A stretch of 64,000 bases of DNA from Hyphomicrobiales bacterium (GTDB lineage: Bacteria > Pseudomonadota > Alphaproteobacteria > Rhizobiales > Rhizobiaceae). Positions within the stretch are counted from its first letter, which is position 1. Each line of letters begins with the position of its first letter. The stretch spans positions 57,628 through 121,627 of the forward strand of contig UCJA01000025.1 in assembly GCA_900472675.1 (NCBI GenBank), in the 5' to 3' direction. Shown here piece by piece: positions 48,980-57,990 of the stretch. The notes under the pieces are model-generated. The model was not told the origin of the DNA. It saw only the letters and a list, made by a program, of their open reading frames with translations, and made no database searches. Made by a program: the position numbers and the translations under genes.

Positions 48980-50035
48980 ATGGATCTGGAACGCCTAGTC
49001 GTGCAGCTTTCCGCCGACATCAAAGGCTACGAGAATGCGCTGAAGAAGGCCCAGGGTGTGACGAACCGTCAAATGGGGGCCATTCAGAAGAAGGCGCTAT
49101 CGTCGAGCACAGCGATATCCGGGGCCTTCGTGAAGGCAAGCGCACAGATCGCGGGCGCACTGCTGGCATCGGAGGTCGTGCGCAATTACGGCGTACTTTC
49201 TGATGCGGCGACCCGTGTCACGAACTCTCTGAAGGTCGCGGGCCTTTCTGGTCAAGAACTCGAGCGAGTGTACCAGACGCTCAATAAAGCGGCTCTGGCG
49301 AACGGCGCCCCGATCGAGGCTCTTTCCACTCTGTACGGAAAAGCGGCGCAGGCGCAGAAAGAGCTCGGAGTTTCGACGAATGATTTGACCGCGTTCGCCA
49401 ATAACGTGGCGGTTGCATTGCGCGTTGCCGGAACAGACGCAGGTGCGGCGAGCGGCGCGCTGCTTCAGCTGGGTCAGGCCCTTGGCAGCGGAACCGTGCA
49501 CGCCGAGGAATTCAATTCGGTCCTTGAGGGCGCTCCTACAATCGCGCAGGCCGCCGCAGCCGGGCTCAAGGAGGCAGGCGGGTCCGTTGCCAAGCTCAAG
49601 CAGCTGGTGGTCGACGGTAAGATATCCTCAGAAGCATTCTTTCGCGCTCTTGAGGCTGGGGCTCCTATGCTGGAGGAGAAGGCTGCGAGCTCAGTCTTCA
49701 CGCTGGATCAGGCCACTACGAACCTCTGGACAGCACTGATAGACGCGACGAAGGAATTCAACCAGAGCACAGGGGCTTCCGACCGTTTCGCTGGTAGCAT
49801 CAACGCGACGGCTCAGGCGATCAACGACTTCGACATCTCCGGCCTGATCGAGAAAGTCAGAAACGCGAAGAAGGAGCTCGATGATTACCTTGGCAGCTTG
49901 GGGAACGCAGACCTTTTCAAAAGCTTGAGCCAGGAGATCGCGCAGATGCGGGCAGAGATGGCGCGTGACAAAGCCGATTTTTCGGCCAAGGTCGTGCAGA
50001 CGGTCCAGCGGGCCAAGAAGACGAGGGATCTCTAG
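48980..50035 (+). CDS. Short tape measure protein
   Basis: 351 residues from the ATG; a TTG lies three codons earlier. DLERLVVQLSADIKGYENAL is the N-terminal coiled region, and GVSTNDLTAFANNVAVALRV ... LLQLGQALGSGTVHAEEFNS is the tape-measure domain (TMP_3). At this length, the usual scaling predicts a tail near 50 nm, short for siphoviruses. Ends with a coiled coil. Stop overlaps the next GTG. Confidence 0.82.
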   Translation: MDLERLVVQLSADIKGYENALKKAQGVTNRQMGAIQKKALSSSTAISGAFVKASAQIAGALLASEVVRNYGVLSDAATRVTNSLKVAGLSGQELERVYQTLNKAALANGAPIEALSTLYGKAAQAQKELGVSTNDLTAFANNVAVALRVAGTDAGAASGALLQLGQALGSGTVHAEEFNSVLEGAPTIAQAAAAGLKEAGGSVAKLKQLVVDGKISSEAFFRALEAGAPMLEEKAASSVFTLDQATTNLWTALIDATKEFNQSTGASDRFAGSINATAQAINDFDISGLIEKVRNAKKELDDYLGSLGNADLFKSLSQEIAQMRAEMARDKADFSAKVVQTVQRAKKTRDL

Positions 50036-50655
50036 TGGCGCTTGTCTATCCGCTCAATCTCCTAACGGGCTTCCCGGGCTGGACCCCGGACTTCGAGCTG
50101 GTGTCGCGGCAAGAGCAAAGCCGCGTCGCCGGCGGCCGCACCTATGTAAAGGATCTCGGCTCGCCTCTGTGGCACATGAAGGCGCAGACGACGTCGCTCA
50201 GCCCGAACGTGCTCGATGGCTGGCAGGCTCGCCTGAATGCGCTGGAGAACGGCTTGCAGACCTTCCTGGGCTGGAAGACGAGCCGTGGCTTCCCGATCGC
50301 CTATCCGAAGGGCAGTTGGCCGACAGGCGCATCGTTCAACGGGATTGGCACGGTCGGCGTCATCAACGCCAACCGCAAGGCGATCTCGGCTTCCGGCTTC
50401 CCTGTCGGGTTCAAGTTCAGCGTTGGAGACTTCGTGCAGATCGGTGCCTACGACCTTCACCAGGTCATGGAAGCCGCTACCACCGGCCAGTTCGAGATCC
50501 GCCCACATCTGTGGCCGGGTGTTGCGGCAGGCGCTGCCCTTAAGGTGGTCAAGCCGTCATGCCTGATGGCCATCATCCCCGGTAGCGTCACGGCCACGGC
50601 TGAGGCGGAAACAGGGCGCGGTGCGATTACCTTCGAAGCGCTGGAAGCACGGTGA
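50035..50655 (+). CDS. Distal tail protein
   Basis: 206 residues, GTG start overlapping the previous stop (TAGTG). LVYPLNLLTGFPGWTPDFEL, then LQTFLGWKTSRGFPIAYPKG and a C-terminal beta domain (FSVGDFVQIGAYDLHQVME). Position corresponds to GTA g12/DUF2460 distal tail proteins; direct family match is only moderate. Confidence 0.7.
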   Translation: MALVYPLNLLTGFPGWTPDFELVSRQEQSRVAGGRTYVKDLGSPLWHMKAQTTSLSPNVLDGWQARLNALENGLQTFLGWKTSRGFPIAYPKGSWPTGASFNGIGTVGVINANRKAISASGFPVGFKFSVGDFVQIGAYDLHQVMEAATTGQFEIRPHLWPGVAAGAALKVVKPSCLMAIIPGSVTATAEAETGRGAITFEALEAR

Positions 50656-50762
50656 CCAGAGGCTCCAACGGGGCTTCTTCCAACAGGAGAACTGTGATGC
50701 AAAACTGCGCCCTCTACAGCGCTAATTTCACCATGGCCGTCGTCAGCGTCGACGACAGGCGG

Positions 50763-51056
50763 TCAATACTTCTTCTCAACCAGCTTGACGCGGAAGCCCT
50801 TAAAATGTGCGTCGAGCGTCTCAAAGCCAAGTCGGACCGCGCTCGCCTCGGCTTCTATCGGGACCTGATCGGCAACCGTCCCCTTCGCGGCCCGGATGGC
50901 ATTCTGATGCAGTTCGTCGAACCAGCGTAAGTCATCTGTCCCGTTTACATCCGCAAGTGCCTTCAGGGCAGCAGTCAGTGCCTCATAATAGGCGATGACG
51001 ACAGCTCCAAGCTCGACTGTTGCTTTGTTCGGATCTCGATCGATTACCAGTTGCAT
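50763..51056 (-). CDS. Hypothetical protein opposite to the tail genes
   Basis: 97 residues starting MQLVIDRDPNKATVELGAVV with AAGGAGA upstream. Amphipathic helices with alternating acidic and hydrophobic residues (VIAYYEALTAALKALADVNG) look like a genuine protein. It faces a smaller plus-strand frame; I prefer this one because of its composition. A second candidate accessory gene in the tail module. Confidence 0.5.
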   Translation of the reverse strand: MQLVIDRDPNKATVELGAVVIAYYEALTAALKALADVNGTDDLRWFDELHQNAIRAAKGTVADQVPIEAEASAVRLGFETLDAHFKGFRVKLVEKKY

Positions 51057-51143
51057 ACGGTTCTCCTTGAGCCTGCGGGCACAGGAAGCACGGCAGCATC
51101 TGCAAGTCGACACATCTTCTCAAACCTCAACGGGGGACACCAC

Positions 51144-51818
51144 ATGCGCTCGCTCTCCGCACCAAACCTCGCAGCCCTTCAGGACCGCCGGCTGGTGGCA
51201 CGCGACTTCCTCTGGATCGTTGCCCGCACCTATGACACCGGAGCCGCCTACAGCTACGGCTTCTGGTCAGACGTCGGCAACATCTCGGCGCCGATGGTCG
51301 ATCCCGATACCGGTTCTGATGTCGTCAGGAATTTTGAGGGCGCCGGCACGCTGATCTCCGTTAGCGATATCCCGCTGGTCTCGAACATCAGCGTCCGGAA
51401 CGCGACCATCACGCTGTCACAGATCGACGAGGGCGTCGCCAGCTTGGTGCGCGGCTACGACCTGAAGCAGGCGAGGGTGCAGATCCACCGGGGACTATTC
51501 TCGCCGGTCAACCGCGGCTTGGTCGCCTCGGCGTTCTGCCGGTTCGTCGGCTTCGTGGACGAGATCGAGATCGTCACCCCGTCCGAGGATGACGCTGGTC
51601 AGATCACGCTCACCTGCGCCTCGCATACGCAGGAGATGACCAGGAGCAACCCCGACACCCGCTCCAACGAAAGCCAGAAGCGCCGCAGCGTCAGCGACAA
51701 CTTCTTCCAGGACACGACCACGGTCGGCGACTGGGAGTTCTTCTGGGGTGGCAAGACGGAGAAGATCGACACGGCCGGCACGCAGCGTATCGGCAGCAAG
51801 ATCCCGGTCTCCGGATGA
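51144..51818 (+). CDS. DUF2163-like tail hub protein
   Basis: 224 residues from MRSLSAPNLAALQDRRLVAR. ISVSDIPLVSNISVRNATIT and GFVDEIEIVTPSEDDAGQIT follow the DUF2163-like hub domain of GTA g13. It ends with ENF-type DNFFQDTTTVGDWEFFWG. GGGGGA before the ATG. Part of the baseplate. Confidence 0.75.
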   Translation: MRSLSAPNLAALQDRRLVARDFLWIVARTYDTGAAYSYGFWSDVGNISAPMVDPDTGSDVVRNFEGAGTLISVSDIPLVSNISVRNATITLSQIDEGVASLVRGYDLKQARVQIHRGLFSPVNRGLVASAFCRFVGFVDEIEIVTPSEDDAGQITLTCASHTQEMTRSNPDTRSNESQKRRSVSDNFFQDTTTVGDWEFFWGGKTEKIDTAGTQRIGSKIPVSG

Positions 51819-52255
51819 TCCGGAATGCAGTTGCTTCGGACAAGGCCGCTGTCCTGAGGATGGCCCGGTCATTCCACTCGGCTGCGGAACTGCCCTTCGC
51901 CTTCTCCGCTGCCACGACCAGCATGCTGTTCGATGCCTGCCTCCAAGACGAAGACAGGCTCTGCCTGATCTACGAGCGGGACGGGGCAGCGGTTGGCATG
52001 CTTGCAGCCTATGCGGCCTGCCACATGCTGGCGCCGGTGAAGATCGCCAACGAGATCGTCTGGTGGGTGGAGCCGCAGCACCGTGGCCGATCTGCCGTTG
52101 CCATGCTGCAAGCCTATGAGCGATGGGCACGGCAACGCGGTTGCGCGCTGATCCATATGGTCGGCCTGGGTGCCGATCCGGTCACCGCCAAACTCTACGA
52201 GCGGCAGGGCTACCTCGCCGCCGAACGTCACTTCATGAAGCCGCTTTCGGCCTGA
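51815..52255 (+). CDS. Phage-borne GNAT acetyltransferase in the tail-tip cluster
   Basis: 146 residues. VEPQHRGRSAVAMLQAYERW is acetyl-CoA motif A (the HRGR loop) and VTAKLYERQGYLAAERHF motif B. It overlaps the DUF2163 gene by ATGA. GTA-like phages usually carry an NlpC/P60 peptidase at this place, so this is an exchange. It may modify a virion or host protein; substrate unknown. Confidence 0.82.
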   Translation: MIRNAVASDKAAVLRMARSFHSAAELPFAFSAATTSMLFDACLQDEDRLCLIYERDGAAVGMLAAYAACHMLAPVKIANEIVWWVEPQHRGRSAVAMLQAYERWARQRGCALIHMVGLGADPVTAKLYERQGYLAAERHFMKPLSA

Positions 52256-52267
52256 TCCGGGACACCC

Positions 52268-53983
52268 ATGGCTCTATTCACCTCAGCCGCCATTGCCAGC
52301 TTCCTTGGCATTGGTGCCGGCTTCCTATCGACCGTCAGCGCCATCGCGCTCAATGCCGCCGTTGGCATCGGTCTGCAGCTTGCCGTCCAGTCGCTCGACA
52401 AGCCGAAGGCAGCCGAGCCCATCGCCGTGCGCGGCAAGATGCAGTCGGGTGGCGATGTCGCGCGCTCGATCATCATGGGCCGTCGCGCAACTGCAGGATC
52501 GCTGGTCTATGCGAACACCTGGGGCAAGGCCGGCAAGACGCCCAACGCCTACTTCAGCCAGGTCATAGCGCTCTCCGATATGCCGGTGACGGGCCTCACC
52601 GCGATGTGGGTCAACGGCGAGCCGGTCACCGTGAAGACCTCCGACGCAGAGCTTGCCGACACGTTCGGATATCCGATCTGGCAAAACCCTTACGCTGGCA
52701 GTGCGATCTCGAATTACGTGGGGATCCGCAACAGCTTCTTCGGCTCCAAGCTCTACTATGATCTGCCGGTCTTCGACATCAAGATCAGAAGGCTCTCGGA
52801 TAACCACTACATCGAGCAGAACCGGCTTCGCTTCCAGGGCACGTCCGACAAAAATGGTCGCGAGCCTGGCTACTTCATGACCAGCGATCGAGGTATCTCG
52901 GCATGGTTCGATAACCGGCCGGATGTCGACAACAACAGCTTCGATGTCATCGGCGCGCTCGGCGCTGGCCTTTATTACTTCCTGGGCATCTCGAACGTTG
53001 CCGACGCCAACGATATCATGAAGGAAGTGATCGTCTGGCAGCTGCCGGCCGACAACACCCCGATCCAGAACGGCACCTTGAAGGCACCGGTCGCCGGGCA
53101 GCGCAGCATCGAAATCACCTCTGACTATTGCCGGGTGGCAAAGCCCGGCTTCGACGTACGAACAGCGACCGGATCGCAGCTTGCCTTCGACAGCTCCAAG
53201 CGGCCGCTGGCTGCCATCTACGCCGACGACATCAGTCTGCCAGTCGGCACCACGCAGATCGACCTCGGCTTTGACGTCAACCCGCGCATGATCTGCGACA
53301 TGGTCCTCTACACCAACAACGAGATCACCTTTCCGATGAGCCGGTACGGTGTCTCGCTGGTTGCGGAATACTGGTTCTCCGGGACGTCGCTGTTCATCAA
53401 GAACACGGCGACGGCGTGCCGGGTCCGGTTCGTGGTCTTTGCCAATGACCAGCAGGGCTCCAGCTCCGGCGCCAACAAGGTGCTCAGACAGTTCACCTCG
53501 AACGGCGAGAAGATCGTCCAGCTGCTTCGACCAGGTGCTGATGATCCGCCGGCTTTTGCCGACATCGTCATCGACAGCCGCTGGCCGACGCTTTCGATCC
53601 TGGCCGAAGGCTACCAGTCGATCGGCAGCCAGCCGAACAAGGTGCCGACCTCGAGCGTCAACGCCGGCCAGAGCTTCTCCGTCGCCTTCAACAACAGCGG
53701 CCTGCTGCCAATCGTCAAGTACATGACGGTTCACCAGAGCAGTCTGACGGGCAAGTCGGTGAAGTTCCCGCAGACCCTGATCACCGAGAACTACAACAAC
53801 AGCACCCAGTACCATCAGGGCAACTCGACCTACTGCGTGGTGAGCGCCAACCAGGCGACCTTCTGGACCTTCCGCGGCAACCCGAAGACCGAGAACTGGA
53901 ACAGTACCGACGGCTGGACCTACGCCTATCCCGACGATCCGGTCGTCGGCATCCGCTACTTCATAATGGGGATCTCCACCTGA
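52268..53983 (+). CDS. Tail tip / host-specificity protein
   Basis: 571 residues. The N-terminus is membrane-like (FTSAAIASFLGIGAGFLSTV), then a domain similar to the start of GTA g15/lambda gpJ (GRRATAGSLVYANTW ... VIALSDMPVTGLTAMWVNGE). The rest, from about 260, is beta-rich and unlike gpJ, which is usually over 1000 residues. Probably the receptor-interacting tip, with a variable C-terminal part. Confidence 0.75.
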   Translation: MALFTSAAIASFLGIGAGFLSTVSAIALNAAVGIGLQLAVQSLDKPKAAEPIAVRGKMQSGGDVARSIIMGRRATAGSLVYANTWGKAGKTPNAYFSQVIALSDMPVTGLTAMWVNGEPVTVKTSDAELADTFGYPIWQNPYAGSAISNYVGIRNSFFGSKLYYDLPVFDIKIRRLSDNHYIEQNRLRFQGTSDKNGREPGYFMTSDRGISAWFDNRPDVDNNSFDVIGALGAGLYYFLGISNVADANDIMKEVIVWQLPADNTPIQNGTLKAPVAGQRSIEITSDYCRVAKPGFDVRTATGSQLAFDSSKRPLAAIYADDISLPVGTTQIDLGFDVNPRMICDMVLYTNNEITFPMSRYGVSLVAEYWFSGTSLFIKNTATACRVRFVVFANDQQGSSSGANKVLRQFTSNGEKIVQLLRPGADDPPAFADIVIDSRWPTLSILAEGYQSIGSQPNKVPTSSVNAGQSFSVAFNNSGLLPIVKYMTVHQSSLTGKSVKFPQTLITENYNNSTQYHQGNSTYCVVSANQATFWTFRGNPKTENWNSTDGWTYAYPDDPVVGIRYFIMGIST

Positions 53984-54201
53984 TGACCGAGAAGATGAAC
54001 ATCGATCCTGCCGTTGCCTATCAGGAGACCGCAGCGCTCAACGAGTTCTTGAAGAAACGGACATTCGTCTTAGCGCAGACGATGGCAGAGGTCGCGGCAG
54101 AGCGCGACCAGGTCATTGCCGATCGGGATGCCATCCGAGATGAGCTGCAGGCGCTGAAGGCGGAACTTGCGGAAGGAGAGCCCGATGGCGCTGCTGAGTG
54201 A
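53983..54201 (+). CDS. Small coiled-coil phage protein
   Basis: 72 residues. VLAQTMAEVAAERDQVIADR and DAIRDELQALKAELAEGE are a parallel-type coiled coil. It overlaps both neighbours and probably trimerises or attaches to the fibre. Unrecognised. Confidence 0.65.
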   Translation: MTEKMNIDPAVAYQETAALNEFLKKRTFVLAQTMAEVAAERDQVIADRDAIRDELQALKAELAEGEPDGAAE

Positions 54202-55342
54202 TTATTCCGCTGGCACCGTCACGGTTGCCGCCAATGCAACCGCTGTCACAGGTTCAGGCACGGCCTGGGCAACGGCCGGCTTCCAGGAGGGCGACCTCTT
54301 CTTCGCGAATGGCATTGTCGGGATCGTTCTGTCGGTCGAGAGCAATACGGGCCTGACCCTGGCGCAGCCATGGAAGGGTGGGGCGCTTGCAGGGGTGAGC
54401 TATCGTCTGCGCTATCAGGGCGACGGCTCGCGTCTGACGGCGCAGGCGCGGCAATTGATCGAGCTTCTGTCCGGATCCGGCAACATCGACGCTCTCAGCG
54501 GACTGACCGGAGCAGCCGACAAGCTGCCCTACTTCACTGGCGCCGGCACCATGGCGCTGGCAACGCTCTCCGCCTTCGCCAGGTCGATCATCGACGAGCC
54601 CGATGTCGCGAGCTTCATGGACAAGCTGGGCGCCGGCACCAAGGGTCAGGACATTCTTGGCGCCACCTCGATGGCGAACCTGTTCAGCAAGCTGGGTCCA
54701 ATGTTTGGCGGTCCTGCACCCACGCCGTCCTCTGCCGAGGTCGGCCTGACCGATGGCGACTTCAACACCATCATCGTGCCGGGGATCTACACGATCTCGG
54801 GCAACTGGGTAAATGGGTTCAACGGCGCAGCCACCTACACAGGCGTTCTGGAGGTGCAGGCTCGTGCGTTTAACAACGGCTACTGGCAGTACCTTCGTAC
54901 CGGAACCGCGACGTGGCGGCGATACACCAACGCCTCCGGCGGAGCGACGTGGAGCAATGCCTGGGAGCGGATCGAGAACCCAACAGTTGGGTCTGTCTCG
55001 CAGTCGAGCGGTATCCCGACAGGTTCTGTTATCGAGCGCGGCAGCAATGGCAACGGCGACTACGCCAGGTTCGCTGATGGAACGCAAATCTGCTTCTGCC
55101 CGGCCATCGCGGTGGACGTCAATGTCGCGTCGGGGCAGCTCTTCCGATCCGACCAGATCACCCAAACGTTCGCGGCCACATTTGCCGCCGTTCCGCACTG
55201 CTTTGGTGGTGCGGCGAGTACAGTTTTTGGGTGGATGAACCCTCGTGCCACATCCGGCGCGAGCGGCGCTTTCAGCTGCTGGGCTTCGACGGCGAGGACA
55301 GGTGACACCTACAGATTTGGTGCGATTGGCAGGTGGTTCTGA
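54185..55342 (+). CDS. Tail fibre protein with pyocin-knob domain
   Basis: 385 residues from MALLSDYSAGTVTVAANATA (AAGGAG upstream). N-terminal beta domain attaches to the tail (NGIVGIVLSVESNTGLTLAQ). A knob domain follows around 200-275: VPGIYTISGNWVNGFNGAAT ... RRYTNASGGATWSNAWERI. C-terminal DxFSxN-like end. It likely binds host surface sugars. The start lies inside the previous gene. Confidence 0.82.
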   Translation: MALLSDYSAGTVTVAANATAVTGSGTAWATAGFQEGDLFFANGIVGIVLSVESNTGLTLAQPWKGGALAGVSYRLRYQGDGSRLTAQARQLIELLSGSGNIDALSGLTGAADKLPYFTGAGTMALATLSAFARSIIDEPDVASFMDKLGAGTKGQDILGATSMANLFSKLGPMFGGPAPTPSSAEVGLTDGDFNTIIVPGIYTISGNWVNGFNGAATYTGVLEVQARAFNNGYWQYLRTGTATWRRYTNASGGATWSNAWERIENPTVGSVSQSSGIPTGSVIERGSNGNGDYARFADGTQICFCPAIAVDVNVASGQLFRSDQITQTFAATFAAVPHCFGGAASTVFGWMNPRATSGASGAFSCWASTARTGDTYRFGAIGRWF

Positions 55343-55677
55343 TGAAGATATCTCTATCTCCACAACGTCGTGACGATGGCCTGGTCGTTGTCAAAGACGG
55401 CGACAAGCTCCGGATCAACGGCGACCTATTCAGTTTCGTCTCGCTGCCGGATGGTGCGACCGTCCCGGCCGGCGAGATCCCTTGCAACTGGATCGTCGGG
55501 CCGGTGGAGCGGATCGACGGCGAGATCCACCTGACGCTGGTCCTGCCGCATGGACCAAATCCATCGCCTGCGGTGGCTTATCCTGTCGCCCTCGGCGATC
55601 CGCCGGACGGCGCTCTTGCCATCCCTTTCGACGAGCCCGCAACCGAACCGGAGGTCGCCGACGATGTGGACGCCTGA
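55342..55677 (+). CDS. Phage tail-region hypothetical protein
   Basis: 111 residues from MKISLSPQRRDDGLVVVKDG. Small beta domain, WIVGPVERIDGEIHLTLVLP, then an acidic Pro-rich tail. ATG overlaps the previous stop. Common between fibre and fibre-chaperone genes in rhizobial phages; role unknown. Confidence 0.7.
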   Translation: MKISLSPQRRDDGLVVVKDGDKLRINGDLFSFVSLPDGATVPAGEIPCNWIVGPVERIDGEIHLTLVLPHGPNPSPAVAYPVALGDPPDGALAIPFDEPATEPEVADDVDA

Positions 55678-56002
55678 TCCCGCGAAGATCATCACTGCTG
55701 AGCAGAAGGCCGCAGCTCAGCGGGCCAACGCTCTTGCCGGCTACAAGGCCGCATTCGACGCGTACCTCGACGCGGTCGCGCAGCAGCGGCAGTACGACAA
55801 CCGGCTGACGATCGTCGCCTATCTTTCCAGCACCAACCCCGCATGGGCGTCTGAAGCAGAGGTTTTCATTGCTTGGCGGGACGCCTGCCTGGGCAAGATG
55901 TTCGAGCTGTTGGCGGCGGTCGAGGCAGGCCAGATCCAGCCGCCGACGATCGACCAGTTCATTCGCGCGATGCCGACGATCGAGTGGCCGGTACTTAGCT
56001 AA
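55664..56002 (+). CDS. Tail fibre assembly-like protein
   Basis: 112 residues from MWTPDPAKIITAEQKAAAQR. IVAYLSSTNPAWASEAEVFI, then FIRAMPTIEWP, is a pattern seen in small proteins next to tail fibres, likely chaperones or tail-associated. The ATG lies inside the previous gene (14-base overlap). No better name can be given. Confidence 0.68.
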   Translation: MWTPDPAKIITAEQKAAAQRANALAGYKAAFDAYLDAVAQQRQYDNRLTIVAYLSSTNPAWASEAEVFIAWRDACLGKMFELLAAVEAGQIQPPTIDQFIRAMPTIEWPVLS

Positions 56003-56218
56003 GGGCACCTTGGCGGCCACTGCCACTGGCAAATTTAAACCGGGCGGCTGAAGCGCCGGAACGCGCTCCAAGCGACGGTTAAGCCCGCGTCTTAACCGCC
56101 TGACAGCCGTCTCTCGTTACCGTCACACCCGGACCCCTAAGGGCGCGAGCATGGTCACCCAAACGCATGTGAATTGCAAGGTGAAGCCACGTCGCAGGAC
56201 GTTTATCCTTCAACCGCG

Positions 56219-56518
56219 CTACGGCTTCTGGACAACGCCGAGTGTCAGCAACATAGATTTCACGGCGTTCGATTCACAGCTGTAGTAGATGTAATGACCT
56301 TCGCGCCGGTATTGAACGACACCAGCCTCTTTAAGCTTGATCAGGTGCTGGGATAGGGCAGACTGACTTAAGCCAATCTCCTTAGCGAGCGGTTTTACCG
56401 ACATTTCTCGTGTAGTTAGCAAGGTCAAGATCGCCAGTCGTTTGGTGTTGGCCATAGCGGCTAGCAACACAGAGGCTCGTGCGAGTGCGTGATCATCCGG
56501 AACAGTCTGTATCATCAT
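56219..56518 (-). CDS. ArsR/NolR-like HTH regulator
   Basis: 99 residues from MMIQTVPDDHALARASVLLA, GGAGATCG upstream. MANTKRLAILTLLTTREMSV and KPLAKEIGLSQSALSQHLIK form the ArsR winged helix, close in pattern to NolR of rhizobia. No CxC metal site (a single Cys in YYSCES), so it is not a classic metal sensor. On the minus strand between fibre and lysis genes, it may be a lysogeny-expressed regulator of host genes. Confidence 0.85.
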   Translation of the reverse strand: MMIQTVPDDHALARASVLLAAMANTKRLAILTLLTTREMSVKPLAKEIGLSQSALSQHLIKLKEAGVVQYRREGHYIYYSCESNAVKSMLLTLGVVQKP

Positions 56519-56737
56519 CGATCTCCAAGGGATTGTGGTACGACCAAGCTTGAACTTGTTCACATGGCGGTCTGGTTGCCATCACTGTCCAAGGCAGGAT
56601 GTAGATGTTTCAGTCTCGCACTTTCTGAACCTGCCCCCCACCGCTTGATTAGCCAAGGCGCAGTTAACCGTCAAACACAACCGCAGGCCGCACCATAGGC
56701 GCCTCGCCCCCTCTCTCACTCAACATCGGAGAACACC

Positions 56738-57748
56738 ATGACCTCGATGCGCACCAGCACCGCGGGCCGTAAGGCTATTGCAGCCCACGAAGGCAACAAG
56801 CTTACCGCCTACCTCGACAGCGTCGGCATCCTCACGATCGGCGTCGGGCACACGACCGCAGCCGGCCCGCCTGAGGTGACGAAGGGGCTCAAGATCACGG
56901 CGGCGCAGTCCGATGAGATCCTGACCCGCGACCTTGCGTCCGTCGAGGCTGACGTCAACCGGCTGGTTGGGGTGCCGCTTACTCAGGCCCAGTTCGATGC
57001 TCTTGTCTCGCTCGTCTTCAACATCGGCGGCACGAAATTCGGCAAGTCCACGCTGCTGAAGAAGCTGAACGCGCGTGACTATGCCGGCGCAGCGCTGCAG
57101 TTCCTGGTCTGGAACAAGGGAACGGTCAACGGCAAGCTGGTTGCTATTGCCGGCCTCACCACCCGCCGCAAGGCGGAGATGGTGCTGTTCCGCTCTGAAG
57201 GCACCAACGCTGCTCCACCGGTTATTGCGTCCGCTTCCGTACGGACGGACAGCACGACCATCCGCGTCGTCCAGGAGAAGCTGAAGGAACTTGGCTACAC
57301 AGAGGTCGGCACGCCTGACGGAAAGATCGGCAAGCTGACCAAGACGGCGATCCTGGCCTTCCGCAACGAGAATGACCTGACCGTCTCCGATGTTATCGAC
57401 GACGATCTGCTGAAGGCGCTGGACACTGCCAAGCCCCGGTCACTCCCGCGCAACGATGTGGCGGCCGCCGATGTGCGCGCTGCGGTACCGGAGGTGAAGT
57501 CCAACTTCATCACCAAGATCGGCGCCGGCGGTGTGGCCGGGACACTCGGTGTCAGCTCGATCGCGGATCTCGCGAGCAAAGCGGATTCCCTGCGCGGCTG
57601 GATCACGCCGTGGAAGGACATGTTCTCCGACATTCCTGGTTGGGTCTGGCTCGGCGGCGCTGCGCTGATCGTCGGCGCTATCGCCCTCATCGCATGGCAC
57701 GGCGAGCGAAAGGGTGTCGAAGCATTCCAGGAAGGGAGCCGACGCTGA
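56738..57748 (+). CDS. Endolysin: GH24 lysozyme with binding domain and C-terminal membrane segment
   Basis: 336 residues. T4-type catalytic triad E18-D27-T33 (AAHEGNKLTAYLDSVGILT), then FNIGGTKFGKSTLLKKLN. A peptidoglycan-binding-1 domain spans about 170-225 (VVQEKLKELGYTEVGTPDGK). A single C-terminal membrane segment PGWVWLGGAALIVGAIALIA near 305-325 is unusual for an endolysin and could anchor it to the inner membrane. Degrades murein at lysis. Stop overlaps the next ATG. Confidence 0.92.
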   Translation: MTSMRTSTAGRKAIAAHEGNKLTAYLDSVGILTIGVGHTTAAGPPEVTKGLKITAAQSDEILTRDLASVEADVNRLVGVPLTQAQFDALVSLVFNIGGTKFGKSTLLKKLNARDYAGAALQFLVWNKGTVNGKLVAIAGLTTRRKAEMVLFRSEGTNAAPPVIASASVRTDSTTIRVVQEKLKELGYTEVGTPDGKIGKLTKTAILAFRNENDLTVSDVIDDDLLKALDTAKPRSLPRNDVAAADVRAAVPEVKSNFITKIGAGGVAGTLGVSSIADLASKADSLRGWITPWKDMFSDIPGWVWLGGAALIVGAIALIAWHGERKGVEAFQEGSRR

Positions 57749-57990
57749 TGCCCTCCACGACCAGGATCATCGGTCTCTTCCTCATACTCGCTGCGCTGAT
57801 CTCCGTCGCGGTCTGGATCTACCAGCGGGGCGGGGATGACGTGCGCAACACCAACGAAAGGCAGAACAATGAAGCCGCAACTCGCGCTGATGAAGGCGCT
57901 CTTGATTATGATGCCTGCCGCGATGCTGGCCGGGTGTGGAGTTTCGGGACCGGCAAATGTCTCCGGCCTTCACCAGGTCGTCGGAACTGA
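57748..57990 (+). CDS. Inner-membrane spanin-like protein (Rz position)
   Basis: 80 residues. N-terminal membrane helix TRIIGLFLILAALISVAVWI, then a polar, charged periplasmic part. It overlaps the endolysin stop by one base and contains a lipoprotein gene in another frame from 57869, the Rz/Rz1 layout. The periplasmic part is short and less coiled than in lambda Rz. Confidence 0.7.
   Translation: MPSTTRIIGLFLILAALISVAVWIYQRGGDDVRNTNERQNNEAATRADEGALDYDACRDAGRVWSFGTGKCLRPSPGRRN

Noticed and set aside
50697..50930. 77-residue plus-strand frame with a good ribosome site (ACAGGAGA)
   Set aside because: Overlaps the minus-strand gene at 50763; composition less protein-like. Cannot be fully excluded.
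52325..53815. 496-residue minus-strand frame antisense to the tail tip gene
   Set aside because: No motif or ribosome site; mirrors the codon pattern of the plus-strand gene.
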